Source of the DNA: an uncultured Pelagibacteraceae bacterium
GTDB lineage: Bacteria > Pseudomonadota > Alphaproteobacteria > Pelagibacterales > Pelagibacteraceae
Length of the DNA stretch: 45,000 nt
Assembly: GCA_902603215.1 (NCBI GenBank)
Contig: CACKTW010000001.1
Location: 1-45,000, forward strand
Direction of reading: 5' to 3'
In this document: in pieces, positions 24,714 through 32,778 of the stretch
Layout: each line of letters starts with the position of its first letter
How positions within the stretch are numbered: the stretch's first letter is position 1
Notes under the pieces: generated by a model
What the model saw: only the letters and a program-made list of their open reading frames with translations
Told to the model about the DNA's origin: nothing
The model's database searches: none
Position numbers and translations under genes: made by a program

Positions 24714-25862
24714 TTACCTAATAAGCACTGTCTCGAGTGTTTTTTGATGTCTAAAAGCAGTATATTTTCTTGAATTTTTTTTTGCTTTAATAATTTTTTT
24801 TTTTATAGATTTTTCATCCTGAATCATAAACTCATCAAATTTTGATAAAAAATCTTCTTTATTATTATTTTCAAATAAAAAACCTGCATTCCCATTTTCT
24901 AAAAATTCATAAGGACCATTTGGGCAGTTACTTGAAATAATAGGAGTATTAGTGGCCGCTGCTTCCATTAAAACAAATCCGGGGTCTTCCCATAAAGAAG
25001 TCAAAACAAAACATTTAGATTGATTAATATATTTATAAACATTTTTTTTAAAACCTAATAATAAAACTGAATTTTCCATTTCGTTTTTTTTAATAATATC
25101 AATCAATTTTTCTTTGTCTTCACCTTCTCCTAAAATTATTAATTTAAATTTTGGATTTTTTTCTAAAATTTTCTTAAAACATTTAACTAAAAAAACTGTA
25201 TTTTTTTGTCTTGTTAATCTGCCAATAGTCAAAATAAATTCTTTCTTTCTGAAATTAATATTATTGATTAATTCTTTCTTTTTGAAATTTATTTCAGAAA
25301 TTTTTATTATTGGGTCATAAAGCAACATTAATTGTTCTTTCGAAAAAATTTTATTCTTAAGCAAGTAATTTAAAGTTGCTTTAGTAGGGCAAAATACTTT
25401 GTATATTTTTTTTGAGCTTAACTTCCAAAGAAACTTTCTTAATATTGTCAACTTTGGATATCCTGATACCCTTAGTATAAATTTAGTTTTAAAATTGAAT
25501 AAATTAAGCAACACTAATGGCAAAGATGTAATTAAATGAATTATAAAAAAATCAGGTTTCTCTAAGCTTAATATTTTTTTTAATGGAAAAATTGAATAAA
25601 AAAAGATTATCCAATAAGATAATCTGCTTCTTATAAAACCGTACCTAGGTAAATCATTAAAAATTTCTTTTTTATTTAAATTTATTAAGTTAATTTTTTT
25701 TTTTTGAATATCTTCCTTACAAAAAGTCCACTCTCCTATCGCATTAATTATGCTAACATAATATTTTTTATTAGAATATTTTATAAGACTTTCTGCAGAA
25801 TTTAAAACTGCCGTAACAGTTGCTACATGAGATATATGTGGTGACCAATAAAAAACTTTCAT
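24714..25862 (-). CDS. Glycosyltransferase family 4
   Basis: This 382-residue GT-B enzyme has a divergent N-terminal Rossmann domain and the typical GT4 C-terminal domain. That domain has ILTIGRLTRQKN near residue 209, KLIILGEGEDKEKL near 240, VLLLGFKKNV near 265, then the E(x7)E motif in WEDPGFVLMEAAATNTPIISS near 292-312 and NAGFLFE near 330. It uses an NDP-sugar as a retaining transferase. A hydrophobic stretch near residues 88-120 may bind the membrane surface. The GT2 gene follows by 5 bp. A T12 tract on the plus strand (25694-25705) lies near its 5' third. Confidence 0.9.
   Translation of the reverse strand: MKVFYWSPHISHVATVTAVLNSAESLIKYSNKKYYVSIINAIGEWTFCKEDIQKKKINLINLNKKEIFNDLPRYGFIRSRLSYWIIFFYSIFPLKKILSLEKPDFFIIHLITSLPLVLLNLFNFKTKFILRVSGYPKLTILRKFLWKLSSKKIYKVFCPTKATLNYLLKNKIFSKEQLMLLYDPIIKISEINFKKKELINNINFRKKEFILTIGRLTRQKNTVFLVKCFKKILEKNPKFKLIILGEGEDKEKLIDIIKKNEMENSVLLLGFKKNVYKYINQSKCFVLTSLWEDPGFVLMEAAATNTPIISSNCPNGPYEFLENGNAGFLFENNNKEDFLSKFDEFMIQDEKSIKKKIIKAKKNSRKYTAFRHQKTLETVLIR
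25694..25705 (+). repeat. Poly(T)12 homopolymer in the GT4 gene
   Basis: Twelve T residues on the plus strand (twelve A in the coding strand) encode Lys codons near residue 54 of the GT4 gene. This is a candidate slippage site only. Confidence 0.6.
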
Positions 25863-25957
25863 GATTTGACTTTAGAATCTCTGCATTATAAGAATACTAG
25901 TGTATATTAAATCATTTTATAACTTTTAAAACATTATTTAAATAAAAATAATTAGCA
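25863..25957. promoter_or_regulatory. Divergent intergenic region
   Basis: These 95 bp separate the GT4 gene (minus) from the TylF-like gene (plus). TTGACT at 25866-25871 followed by TATAAG at 25887-25892 (15-bp spacer) is a weak sigma70-like pair on the plus strand. I see no operator-like palindrome. Confidence 0.3.
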
Positions 25958-26737
25958 ATGAACAAAAAAAATCTTCCTTTTGGATTTAATAATGATTTTG
26001 AATTCAATTTATTAAATATAGAAAATTTTAATCAATCCTTAAGATTAAAAGCTTTAGTAAAATTCATAAAAAAAAATAAAAATGTTAAAGGTGATTATTT
26101 TGAATTTGGAGTATACCAAGGTTCTTCTTTGCTTTCGGTGGCTATTTTGTTTAAAAAACTAAATATAAAAAAAAAGGTTTATGGCTTTGATTCATTTTCT
26201 GGTTTTCCAAAATATGATTTGCAAGATAATATAAAAAATTTCAAAAAATTACTTTTAAAAAAACAAATTTCAAAAAAACATTATGAAAAAATAAAACTTT
26301 TTTTAAAAATAAAAAAATTTAAACAATTTTCCAAACCTAAAAATTTTTATCCAAAAAATATTTCGACTTCATTAAATTTTTCTAAAAATTCACAAAAAAG
26401 CCTTCTGGAAAAAATAAAAAAATTAGGTTTAAATAATATTAAATTGGTAAAAGGTAATTTTTCAAAAACAGTACCCAATTTTTTTAAAAGAAATAAAAAA
26501 ATCTCAATATTTGCATGCAATATAGATTGTGACCTATATCATTCTTATAAAATAATACTTCCTTTTGTTTGGGATAGACTGAATAAAAAAGGCATGGCTT
26601 TACTAGATGAATATTATTCTCTTAAATTTCCGGGAGCTCGTATAGCATGTAATGAATTTTTTAAGAAAAACAAAATTAAACCTATTAAAGCTATCAGCTT
26701 AGATAATGATTTTGAAAGATGGTATATTAAAAAATAA
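25958..26737 (+). CDS. TylF/MycF-related methyltransferase
   Basis: This 259-residue protein has GDYFEFGVYQGSSLL at about residues 47-61 as the SAM site and YGFDSFSGFPKYD at about 82-94, the TylF family loop. IFACNIDCDLYHSYK near 190 and LLDEYYSLKFPGA near 217 are the acidic metal/catalytic region. A central segment of about 55 residues (105-150) is very Lys-rich and longer than in the other TylF protein of the window. It likely O-methylates a sugar. It is a single plus-strand gene flanked by minus-strand operons and converges on the GT4 gene ending at 26767. Confidence 0.82.
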   Translation: MNKKNLPFGFNNDFEFNLLNIENFNQSLRLKALVKFIKKNKNVKGDYFEFGVYQGSSLLSVAILFKKLNIKKKVYGFDSFSGFPKYDLQDNIKNFKKLLLKKQISKKHYEKIKLFLKIKKFKQFSKPKNFYPKNISTSLNFSKNSQKSLLEKIKKLGLNNIKLVKGNFSKTVPNFFKRNKKISIFACNIDCDLYHSYKIILPFVWDRLNKKGMALLDEYYSLKFPGARIACNEFFKKNKIKPIKAISLDNDFERWYIKK

Positions 26738-26766
26738 AAAAACTATTTTTTTTAAAATTTGCAAAT

Positions 26767-27909
26767 TCAAATGATTTCATAAAGTTTTATAATTTTTTTT
26801 GTATTTTCTTCCAAATCATATTTTCTTAAATGCTTTAATAGTCTTTCGTTATTTGAATCAATTTTAAATTCTTTAAAATATGATATTTTTTTTGCAAAAA
26901 GTTCATAATTAAAATCTTTAATTATAAAGCCATTTATTCCATCAATCACAAGTTCATCTCCTCCTTTGGTATCAAAAGTTATGATTGGTATTCGGCTAGC
27001 TAGTGCATCTAATACAACTATCGGACAACCTTCAATTCTGGCAAGATTAACATAAACATTGCTCATTTTATAATAATTAATTAATTTTGAATGTGGAAAA
27101 TAAACTTCATCAAAGTTTTCTATTTGCTCAATTATTTCAAAATTGTCTAAATTATTTTTTACAAAATTATTGCTCAATAAATTTTGAGTATCTCGCCCAA
27201 TAATTATCCATTTAAAATTAACAATTTTTTTTAAATGGGAGGCAACATTTTCAATAAGATCGAAACCTTTTTTTTTTACAGCATATCTTCCAATAGTTAA
27301 TAGGATTAATTTATTTTCTTTATTAAAATTTTTAAATTTTTCAATTTTATTGATATGAGTACAATTTGGTATTTTATATATTTTTTTACTATCAATTTTT
27401 AATTTCTGAAGATCACTAATTATGCTTGAAGATATTGCGTGAAATTGGTCCACATTTTGAAAAGATATTTTCAGATAGTCATCGTATTTTTTATCCAATC
27501 TATAGCCATATTTTATTTCTGAATCTATCTGTATATCTGCGCCTTGAAGAGTAACAACAATTTTTTGATTAAGTTTCTTTAATTCATTTATGTATATTAA
27601 AGTTTTATAATTAACAGAATGAAAGTGCCAAACATTGTAATTTTTTTCTTTTATCAATTTTCTAAAATAAATTCTTAATAAAAATCCAAAATTTAAACTA
27701 AAATAATATTTAAATATAAATACAAAGCTCATTAACGCTTTATTTAATTTAATTATTTTGTATTTTGAGTTTTTTATTGAAACTTTATCTAAAAGCAAAA
27801 CATCTATATTTAATCCATTTTCAACTAATTTATTGGCAAGATTGTGTGTTTGGATTTCGGCTCCACCAATATAAGGCAAAAATGTAGATGGTATAAATGC
27901 TACTCTCAT
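26767..27909 (-). CDS. Glycosyltransferase family 4
   Basis: This 380-residue GT-B enzyme begins VAFIPSTFLPYIGGAEIQTHNLA, the usual GT4 N-terminal Gly-rich loop (GGAE). The C-terminal domain shows LLTIGRYAVKKKGFDLI near residue 203, IIIGRD near 233, NVYVNLARIEGCPIVVLDALASRIPII near 288-314 with the E(x7)D-type motif, and GINGFIIKD near 328. It is the last gene of the fifteen-gene minus-strand run and overlaps the GT2 gene upstream by 4 bp. The sugar is unknown. Confidence 0.9.
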   Translation of the reverse strand: MRVAFIPSTFLPYIGGAEIQTHNLANKLVENGLNIDVLLLDKVSIKNSKYKIIKLNKALMSFVFIFKYYFSLNFGFLLRIYFRKLIKEKNYNVWHFHSVNYKTLIYINELKKLNQKIVVTLQGADIQIDSEIKYGYRLDKKYDDYLKISFQNVDQFHAISSSIISDLQKLKIDSKKIYKIPNCTHINKIEKFKNFNKENKLILLTIGRYAVKKKGFDLIENVASHLKKIVNFKWIIIGRDTQNLLSNNFVKNNLDNFEIIEQIENFDEVYFPHSKLINYYKMSNVYVNLARIEGCPIVVLDALASRIPIITFDTKGGDELVIDGINGFIIKDFNYELFAKKISYFKEFKIDSNNERLLKHLRKYDLEENTKKIIKLYEII

Positions 27910-28676
27910 ATGTTTTTAATTTTATTAAAAATAAAGTTCATTAAATGTAATACACAAAGAACACAAACAAAAAAAATATTTTGCTTATTGTGAATTCTAA
28001 TCTTCGTTTCTTCTGATAGTTTTCCTAAAAAACCAACCTTGCTACCAATTCCATCGGTCCTAAATACTCCTGTAATTTCATTACTTTTTGTACACATTCC
28101 TTTAAATTTATATTTTACAATTAATTTGTAAATCAAGTCATAATCAGCGGAATATTTAAATTTTGTATTGTAAAGACCAATTTTGTCATGAACTAATTTT
28201 TTAATAAAAAAACCTGACGAATGTCCTGGATAAATATTAAATTTCCATTTAATTTTTTCAGGGTGGTATCCACTCATTAATCTATTTTTCATTATAGAAC
28301 CAAATAAAAAGTCTAATGATTTATTTTTGCTAAAGTATTTAGAAACAATTTTTAGTGCATTTTTTTTATAAAAATCATCAGAATTTAATATACCGATAAT
28401 AGCTCCTTTTGAAATTTTAATTCCTTTGTTCATTGCGTCATAAATTCCTTTATCTTTTTCACTTATCCAATAATCAATTTTTGATTTATATTTTTTAATT
28501 ATTTTTAAAGTTTTGTCTGATGATTGGCCGTCTATTATAATATATTCAAAGTTTTTATAAGATTGATTGAGAACACTTTTTATTGCTTTTTCTATATGTC
28601 TTTCTCCATTCAATACTACAGTAATAATACTAATGAGAGGTTTTTTTTTTTTATATTTTCTTAAATATTTTCTCAT
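27906..28676 (-). CDS. Glycosyltransferase family 2 (WcaA-like)
   Basis: This 256-residue GT-A enzyme has PLISIITVVLNGERHIEKAI near residue 13, YIIIDGQSSDKTL near 43, EKDKGIYDAMNKGI near 68 and the DxD-type LNSDDFYKK near 93, all typical of colanic-acid and O-antigen GT2 enzymes. YSADYDLIYKLI near 163 supplies the catalytic acidic residues. I start at ATG 28676 rather than the in-frame GTG at 28688, leaving a 26-bp overlap with the GT4 gene upstream. Codons 9-12 form part of a 12-nt A tract (28641-28652) where slippage would shift the frame very early. Confidence 0.88.
   Translation of the reverse strand: MRKYLRKYKKKKPLISIITVVLNGERHIEKAIKSVLNQSYKNFEYIIIDGQSSDKTLKIIKKYKSKIDYWISEKDKGIYDAMNKGIKISKGAIIGILNSDDFYKKNALKIVSKYFSKNKSLDFLFGSIMKNRLMSGYHPEKIKWKFNIYPGHSSGFFIKKLVHDKIGLYNTKFKYSADYDLIYKLIVKYKFKGMCTKSNEITGVFRTDGIGSKVGFLGKLSEETKIRIHNKQNIFFVCVLCVLHLMNFIFNKIKNI
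28641..28652 (+). repeat. Poly(T)12 homopolymer at the start of a GT2 gene
   Basis: Twelve T on the plus strand form four AAA codons near codons 9-12 of the minus-strand GT2 gene and touch the TAA stop (28651-28653) of the overlapping upstream GT4 gene. A length change would truncate the GT2 protein near its start, as in phase-variable glycosyltransferases. Confidence 0.6.
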
Positions 28677-29769
28677 AATTTTTAGCACTTATTTTTTCTT
28701 TAAATTTTAAAATATTTTTTCTTGCAATAATTAACTTCTTTCTTAAAGATTTAGGATTAAGAATAAATTTATCTATTTTTTTTGAAAGAGCTACAAAATC
28801 ATCAACGGGGAAAAGATCTCCTCCTCTGCCATTAGCTAAAATTTCTCTAGTTCCTCCTTTACAGTCAGAACATATCGCTGGAACATGATAATTGATGGCA
28901 TCGACAATTGAGGTTGAAAAACCTTCACAATGAGATGCGTTAATATAAAGATCAGCTTGTTTATAATAATTTTTTGTTATTTTTTTATGTCCAAGTAAAA
29001 AAACTTTTTTTTTTAAATCTAAATTATCTATTAAAGTGTCCAAATTTTTTTTTTCATCTTGTTTTTTATCATAGCCTTTGCCAAGAATAATTAATTTAAA
29101 TTTTTTGAACTTAATCTTTGCAACAGCTTTTATAATAGTATCAATACCTTTTTCTTTGATTAAGCTTCCAACATTTAGGATTATGATCTCATTAAAATTT
29201 TTTTTAAATTTTCTTACAGATTTATTATAATGGGTAACAGATGGTGGATAGATATGTAATACTTTTGTTCTGCAATATTTAGCTAGATCCTTGCTTTCTC
29301 TTATTGAATTAGCTAAAACCAAATTTGCTTTTTTATATAAAATTTTCACAAGGTATAAAATTATTTTTTTTCTTAAAAAATCTTTAAAACCATATGCTCT
29401 TTTCAATTGATCTAAACTAGTTCTTTCAATCAATATTGTTTTGACTTTCAAAGATTTTTTTATGGATAGCATTGAAATTACATTTGCATAGTGATGATTT
29501 GATATAAAAATTGTTTCTAATTGGCTTTGGCTTTGAATTCTTTTAATAATATTATTAAGATAAAAAAAAGAAAATACAGTTCTTTTAATATTGAGTTCAA
29601 AAATTTGACTACAAATTTTATTTAACTTGTTTTTGTAAAAACATTTTCCTACACAAATAATAAAGATGGAGTAATTTTTTTTATTCAAATTTTTGCAAAG
29701 TTTATATATTGAATTACCAGAGCCTCCATGATTAAAATTGGGGAGAAAAAAAATTAAATTTTTTTTCAT
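28651..29769 (-). CDS. Glycosyltransferase family 4
   Basis: This 372-residue GT-B enzyme has the N-terminal motif FFLPNFNHGGSGNSIYKLCKN (about 7-27), the GT4 acceptor-side loop. The C-terminal domain includes ILNVGSLIKEKGIDTII near residue 196, LIILGKGYDKKQDEK near 217, VFLLGHKK near 243, and the signature ASHCEGFSTSIVDAINYHVPAICSD near 266-290, which contains the E(x7)D pair. NGRGGDLFPVDD follows. It overlaps its neighbours on both sides, by 4 bp with the deacetylase and 26 bp with the GT2 gene. Substrates are unknown. Confidence 0.9.
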   Translation of the reverse strand: MKKNLIFFLPNFNHGGSGNSIYKLCKNLNKKNYSIFIICVGKCFYKNKLNKICSQIFELNIKRTVFSFFYLNNIIKRIQSQSQLETIFISNHHYANVISMLSIKKSLKVKTILIERTSLDQLKRAYGFKDFLRKKIILYLVKILYKKANLVLANSIRESKDLAKYCRTKVLHIYPPSVTHYNKSVRKFKKNFNEIIILNVGSLIKEKGIDTIIKAVAKIKFKKFKLIILGKGYDKKQDEKKNLDTLIDNLDLKKKVFLLGHKKITKNYYKQADLYINASHCEGFSTSIVDAINYHVPAICSDCKGGTREILANGRGGDLFPVDDFVALSKKIDKFILNPKSLRKKLIIARKNILKFKEKISAKNYEKIFKKI

Positions 29770-30692
29770 GTTAAATATCCATTAAAAGGAAATTTATTTT
29801 TTTCAAATCCAACCATAATTCTTTTTAAATAAAAAAGATTTGTATTTACTGGATTGTCTCCATGAATAGCTGTTGGACAACAAATGATTTTTTTAGATTT
29901 TAAAAATTTAATTGTAGCAATATTAAAATCGCCTTTTTGCCCTTCGGGATACGCATAATGTTTAATATTTAAATTTAATTTTTTTGAAAGTAAATTTATT
30001 GATTTAGTTATTTCTTTTTTCATATCCTTATTGGTCATTTTAGAAAAGATATTATGATTATATGAATGACCACCAATCGTAAATAAAGAATTTTTTGAAA
30101 TTTTTTTAAGCTGATTCCAAGACATAGATTTGTAGTTTTTTGAATGGTTAATATTTGGTTGAACATCGTTTAAAATTTTTTTAAGATTTTTTAAGATTTT
30201 TTCTTTGTTTAATTTTGAATTTTTTTTACAAAATTTTTTTATTTTATTTATTGCAATGATTTTTTCTTTTTTATTTTTTATTGAAAAATTTAATTTTCTA
30301 GATAATTTTAAAAAAAATTCTTTTTTTTTAGTCAAATTTATTAGATCTTCTATTTGATCTACCCAAAACATTTTTTTTTTTCCTATCATTCCTGCTGTTA
30401 TATAAAAAACTGCAGGAATAGAAAATTTTTTTAAAATGGGAACTGCTATTTTATAATTATTTTCAAATCCGTCGTCAAAAGATACTACGACACTATTTTT
30501 TAAAAAATTTTTTTTTTTAATAATAGAAGGAACTTGATCAATAGAAAGAACGTTGCAATTTTTTTTTATAAAATTCATTTGTTTATAAAATTCATTTACA
30601 TGAACATGTTTACCAGAATAATTTTGCACACCACGATTTTTATGATCTGTAACACCGTGATATAAAAGTATTTTTAGATTGTTTTTTTTCAT
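29766..30692 (-). CDS. Polysaccharide deacetylase (CE4, NodB domain)
   Basis: This 308-residue protein starts MKKNNLKILLYHGVTD, with the YHGV opening typical of CE4 enzymes. VVSFDDGFENN near residue 66 has the catalytic DDG motif, and GGHSYNHNIFSKM near 210 has the HSxxH zinc motif. KHYAYPEGQKGDFN near 252 is the conserved Pro-Gly region that follows in the barrel. A Lys-rich insert lies between residues 105 and 180. I choose ATG 30692, 4 bp after the formyltransferase stop; a longer frame from 30728 would overlap it by 32 bp. It probably removes N-acetyl groups, making a free amine for the neighbouring formyltransferase. That partnership is inferred. Confidence 0.85.
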   Translation of the reverse strand: MKKNNLKILLYHGVTDHKNRGVQNYSGKHVHVNEFYKQMNFIKKNCNVLSIDQVPSIIKKKNFLKNSVVVSFDDGFENNYKIAVPILKKFSIPAVFYITAGMIGKKKMFWVDQIEDLINLTKKKEFFLKLSRKLNFSIKNKKEKIIAINKIKKFCKKNSKLNKEKILKNLKKILNDVQPNINHSKNYKSMSWNQLKKISKNSLFTIGGHSYNHNIFSKMTNKDMKKEITKSINLLSKKLNLNIKHYAYPEGQKGDFNIATIKFLKSKKIICCPTAIHGDNPVNTNLFYLKRIMVGFEKNKFPFNGYLT

Positions 30693-30696
30693 GAAT

Positions 30697-31425
30697 CTAT
30701 TGCTTGAATAAATTAATATACATATCAAATTTTTGTTTAGCTAAAAATTTTTTTTTTAATGGCATAAAAGAAAAATAATTTCCAATTTTTTTTTGTTTAA
30801 TTCCAAGATTTTTTTTAAAAAATTTTTTTTTAAATAATGAATAAAACATTTTTGCAGCTAATAAAGTTGTAAAATATCTCAAATGAAAAATTTTCATTTT
30901 TTTTTTAAGTTTTATTTTTTTTTCCATTAAAATCGGTCCTGAATCTAATTGTTCATTAACTTGATGAATGCAGGTTCCAATATTATTGAAATCATCGTTT
31001 ATTATTGCCCACAAATCTGAATCTAATCCACGGTATTTTTTAATTATACCTCTGTGAATATTTAATACATTTAATGAAAAACTATCAATTATTTCCTTTG
31101 AAATTTTTCTGCATCCAAAAACTATGCCTATATCAGGTTTAATTTTTTTTAAAATTTTTAAAGATTTTTTTGAATTAATATTTGTAACATTAATTAATTT
31201 TTTATTATTTAATTTTTTTGAAAACCTGGAAAAAAATTTTTTTAGTTCAAATTTATATTCCTCTTCTTCGTAAAATGGGCCCGTTACAAATTTTGGCTTT
31301 ATACTAGATGTTTCGAAAATATATTTAAAAAAATTTATATTTTTGTCTTCTAGATATTTAATAAAATATCTGTGGTGTAATGTGTCTGTTGATAACAAAA
31401 TAATAACCGGTTTTTTATAAGCCAA
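30697..31425 (-). CDS. Formyltransferase family protein, probable sugar N-formyltransferase
   Basis: This 242-residue protein carries the N10-formyl-tetrahydrofolate transferase core without the C-terminal domain of methionyl-tRNA formyltransferase. The catalytic triad is visible: N122 and H124 in [13 protein letters not shown] and D161 in [19 protein letters not shown] at 149-159 is the usual strand between them. The start is a TTG at 31425 within the end of the neuB-like gene; AGGA about 10 nt upstream supports it and no early ATG exists. By context (between a CE4 deacetylase and a NeuB-like synthase) it likely N-formylates an amino sugar such as a Qui4N- or nonulosonate-type amine. Confidence 0.85.
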   Translation of the reverse strand: MAYKKPVIILLSTDTLHHRYFIKYLEDKNINFFKYIFETSSIKPKFVTGPFYEEEEYKFELKKFFSRFSKKLNNKKLINVTNINSKKSLKILKKIKPDIGIVFGCRKISKEIIDSFSLNVLNIHRGIIKKYRGLDSDLWAIINDDFNNIGTCIHQVNEQLDSGPILMEKKIKLKKKMKIFHLRYFTTLLAAKMFYSLFKKKFFKKNLGIKQKKIGNYFSFMPLKKKFLAKQKFDMYINLFKQ

Positions 31426-32101
31426 ATTCTATTTTCCTATGTATTTTTCTTCCAATGTCGACCATGGTTTTAAATTCTTCAGGGGTTGCCGACAAAATAT
31501 GATCTCTTACTACTGTGCTTGATTTATCTAATGTAAAATGTTTTTCAATAACGCTTGCTCCCCTGCTAATTGCGATAAGAGGAGCATCAATACCAATGGA
31601 ATGATCACTATAACCTACACAATGTGAATCTTTAAAATTTTTTGGCAATCCTTTTAAATCTTTTAATTCTGTTGGATATTTTGATTTACACCAAAAATAT
31701 TTGACATTTTTTTTTGATGGAATTGGCAAATCTTTTTTATCCCACATGCCAAGTGAAATAAATGTTGTTTTATCAAGATTTACTATTTCTTTAACTAAAT
31801 TCAAATTATCCACTACTGTTCTTGAAGCTATCTTGTACTTGTCTAAATTTAATTTTTTTACCATTTCTAAAGAATCTTTGTTAAAAATAGAAAACATGAG
31901 TTCTATACCAAATTCATTTGACCATTTTTTTAATGTCTTAATTCTTTTTAAATCTAAATAATTGATTTCATTTGGAGAACCTCTCCACCCAAGTTGAAAT
32001 TTTGCAATATCGGCCCCGCTATCTTTTGCCAATTTAATCATCTCATAACACAAATTGAAATTTCCATTATGATTTAAACCTATTTCAGCAATAAATATCA
32101 T
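31415..32101 (-). CDS. NeuB-family nonulosonate synthase, compact form without SAF domain
   Basis: This 228-residue TIM-barrel protein matches N-acetylneuraminate, legionaminate and pseudaminate synthases, which condense PEP with a six-carbon sugar. Visible motifs are [10 protein letters not shown] at 5-14, ADIAKFQ at 30-36, DKYKIASR at 87-94, TFISLGMW at 113-120, [12 protein letters not shown] at 138-149, VGYSDHSIG at 162-170 and [10 protein letters not shown] at 184-193, with [12 protein letters not shown] at 199-210. Family members are usually near 340 residues and end in an SAF (antifreeze-like) domain. Here the protein stops after the barrel and the loop following KFQ is also short. The frame is intact at both ends, and the stop overlaps the formyltransferase start by 11 bp. 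Confidence 0.85.
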   Translation of the reverse strand: MIFIAEIGLNHNGNFNLCYEMIKLAKDSGADIAKFQLGWRGSPNEINYLDLKRIKTLKKWSNEFGIELMFSIFNKDSLEMVKKLNLDKYKIASRTVVDNLNLVKEIVNLDKTTFISLGMWDKKDLPIPSKKNVKYFWCKSKYPTELKDLKGLPKNFKDSHCVGYSDHSIGIDAPLIAISRGASVIEKHFTLDKSSTVVRDHILSATPEEFKTMVDIGRKIHRKIEFGL

Positions 32102-32115
32102 TACTTAATCCTTTT

Positions 32116-32778
32116 CTAATAACTTTTTAGCAATTTGTCATATCTGCTTAAAATTTTTTTTCTTTTAGTTCTATTGGTAGAATGTTGTCTATATTTATAA
32201 AGTGGAAACTCTAATCTTCCTATATTAAATTTTTTACTGAATCTTTTTTTTAGTTCGTGTCCTTCTCTCATTTTAAAATTTTCATTATATAACCCGATAT
32301 CAAACAAAGCTTCTTTTCTAAACATAATTCCACATGCTATTTCATTTTTAAAGCAATTAACTTTTTCTATAATTTTTTCATTATCAGATACTTTATAGTA
32401 ATCCACTGCCACTGCTTGATATTCTCTATTCATATCTAGAAAAAGTTTTGTAAGATACAAAAACATACGAGAAACATAATCATCAGAATCGACTCTTACA
32501 ATATATCTTCCCACAGATGCTTTGATTGCAGTATTAATTGATTTAGGAAGGCCAATATTTTTTTTGTTTTTTATAATTTTTATTCCACTAAATTCTTTTA
32601 AATTTTTAATAACTTTTTGAGTATTGTCTGTAGAGGCGTCGTCTACCAATATAATTTCAATATCTTTTTTATTTATTATAATTTGATTTTTTAAACTTCT
32701 GATACATCTTTCAATCCATTTATCATGGTTATAGGTACAAATAATTACTGAAATATCTGGAAGAAAATTTTTTTTCAT
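32116..32778 (-). CDS. Glycosyltransferase family 2
   Basis: This 220-residue GT-A protein has [22 protein letters not shown] near residue 8, [13 protein letters not shown] near 42 and [13 protein letters not shown] near 95, which holds the DxD metal motif. [17 protein letters not shown] near 152 and [10 protein letters not shown] near 170 are typical downstream elements, with the acidic catalytic region reduced to EGHE. It overlaps the fused cytidylyltransferase-dehydrogenase gene by 4 bp and precedes neuB by 14 bp. It is a candidate for the transferase that uses the CMP-activated product, although GT2 enzymes using CMP-nonulosonates would be unusual. Confidence 0.87.
   Translation of the reverse strand: MKKNFLPDISVIICTYNHDKWIERCIRSLKNQIIINKKDIEIILVDDASTDNTQKVIKNLKEFSGIKIIKNKKNIGLPKSINTAIKASVGRYIVRVDSDDYVSRMFLYLTKLFLDMNREYQAVAVDYYKVSDNEKIIEKVNCFKNEIACGIMFRKEALFDIGLYNENFKMREGHELKKRFSKKFNIGRLEFPLYKYRQHSTNRTKRKKILSRYDKLLKSY

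Noticed and set aside
26756-26767. Perfect 12-bp palindrome AATTTGCAAATT between convergent genes
   Set aside because: It has no loop for a hairpin and lies downstream of both genes, so an operator role is unlikely.
30172-30205. Tandem TTAAGATTTT repeats in the CE4 deacetylase gene
   Set aside because: They encode a Lys/Leu/Ile-rich helix and are low-complexity coding sequence, not a repeat element.
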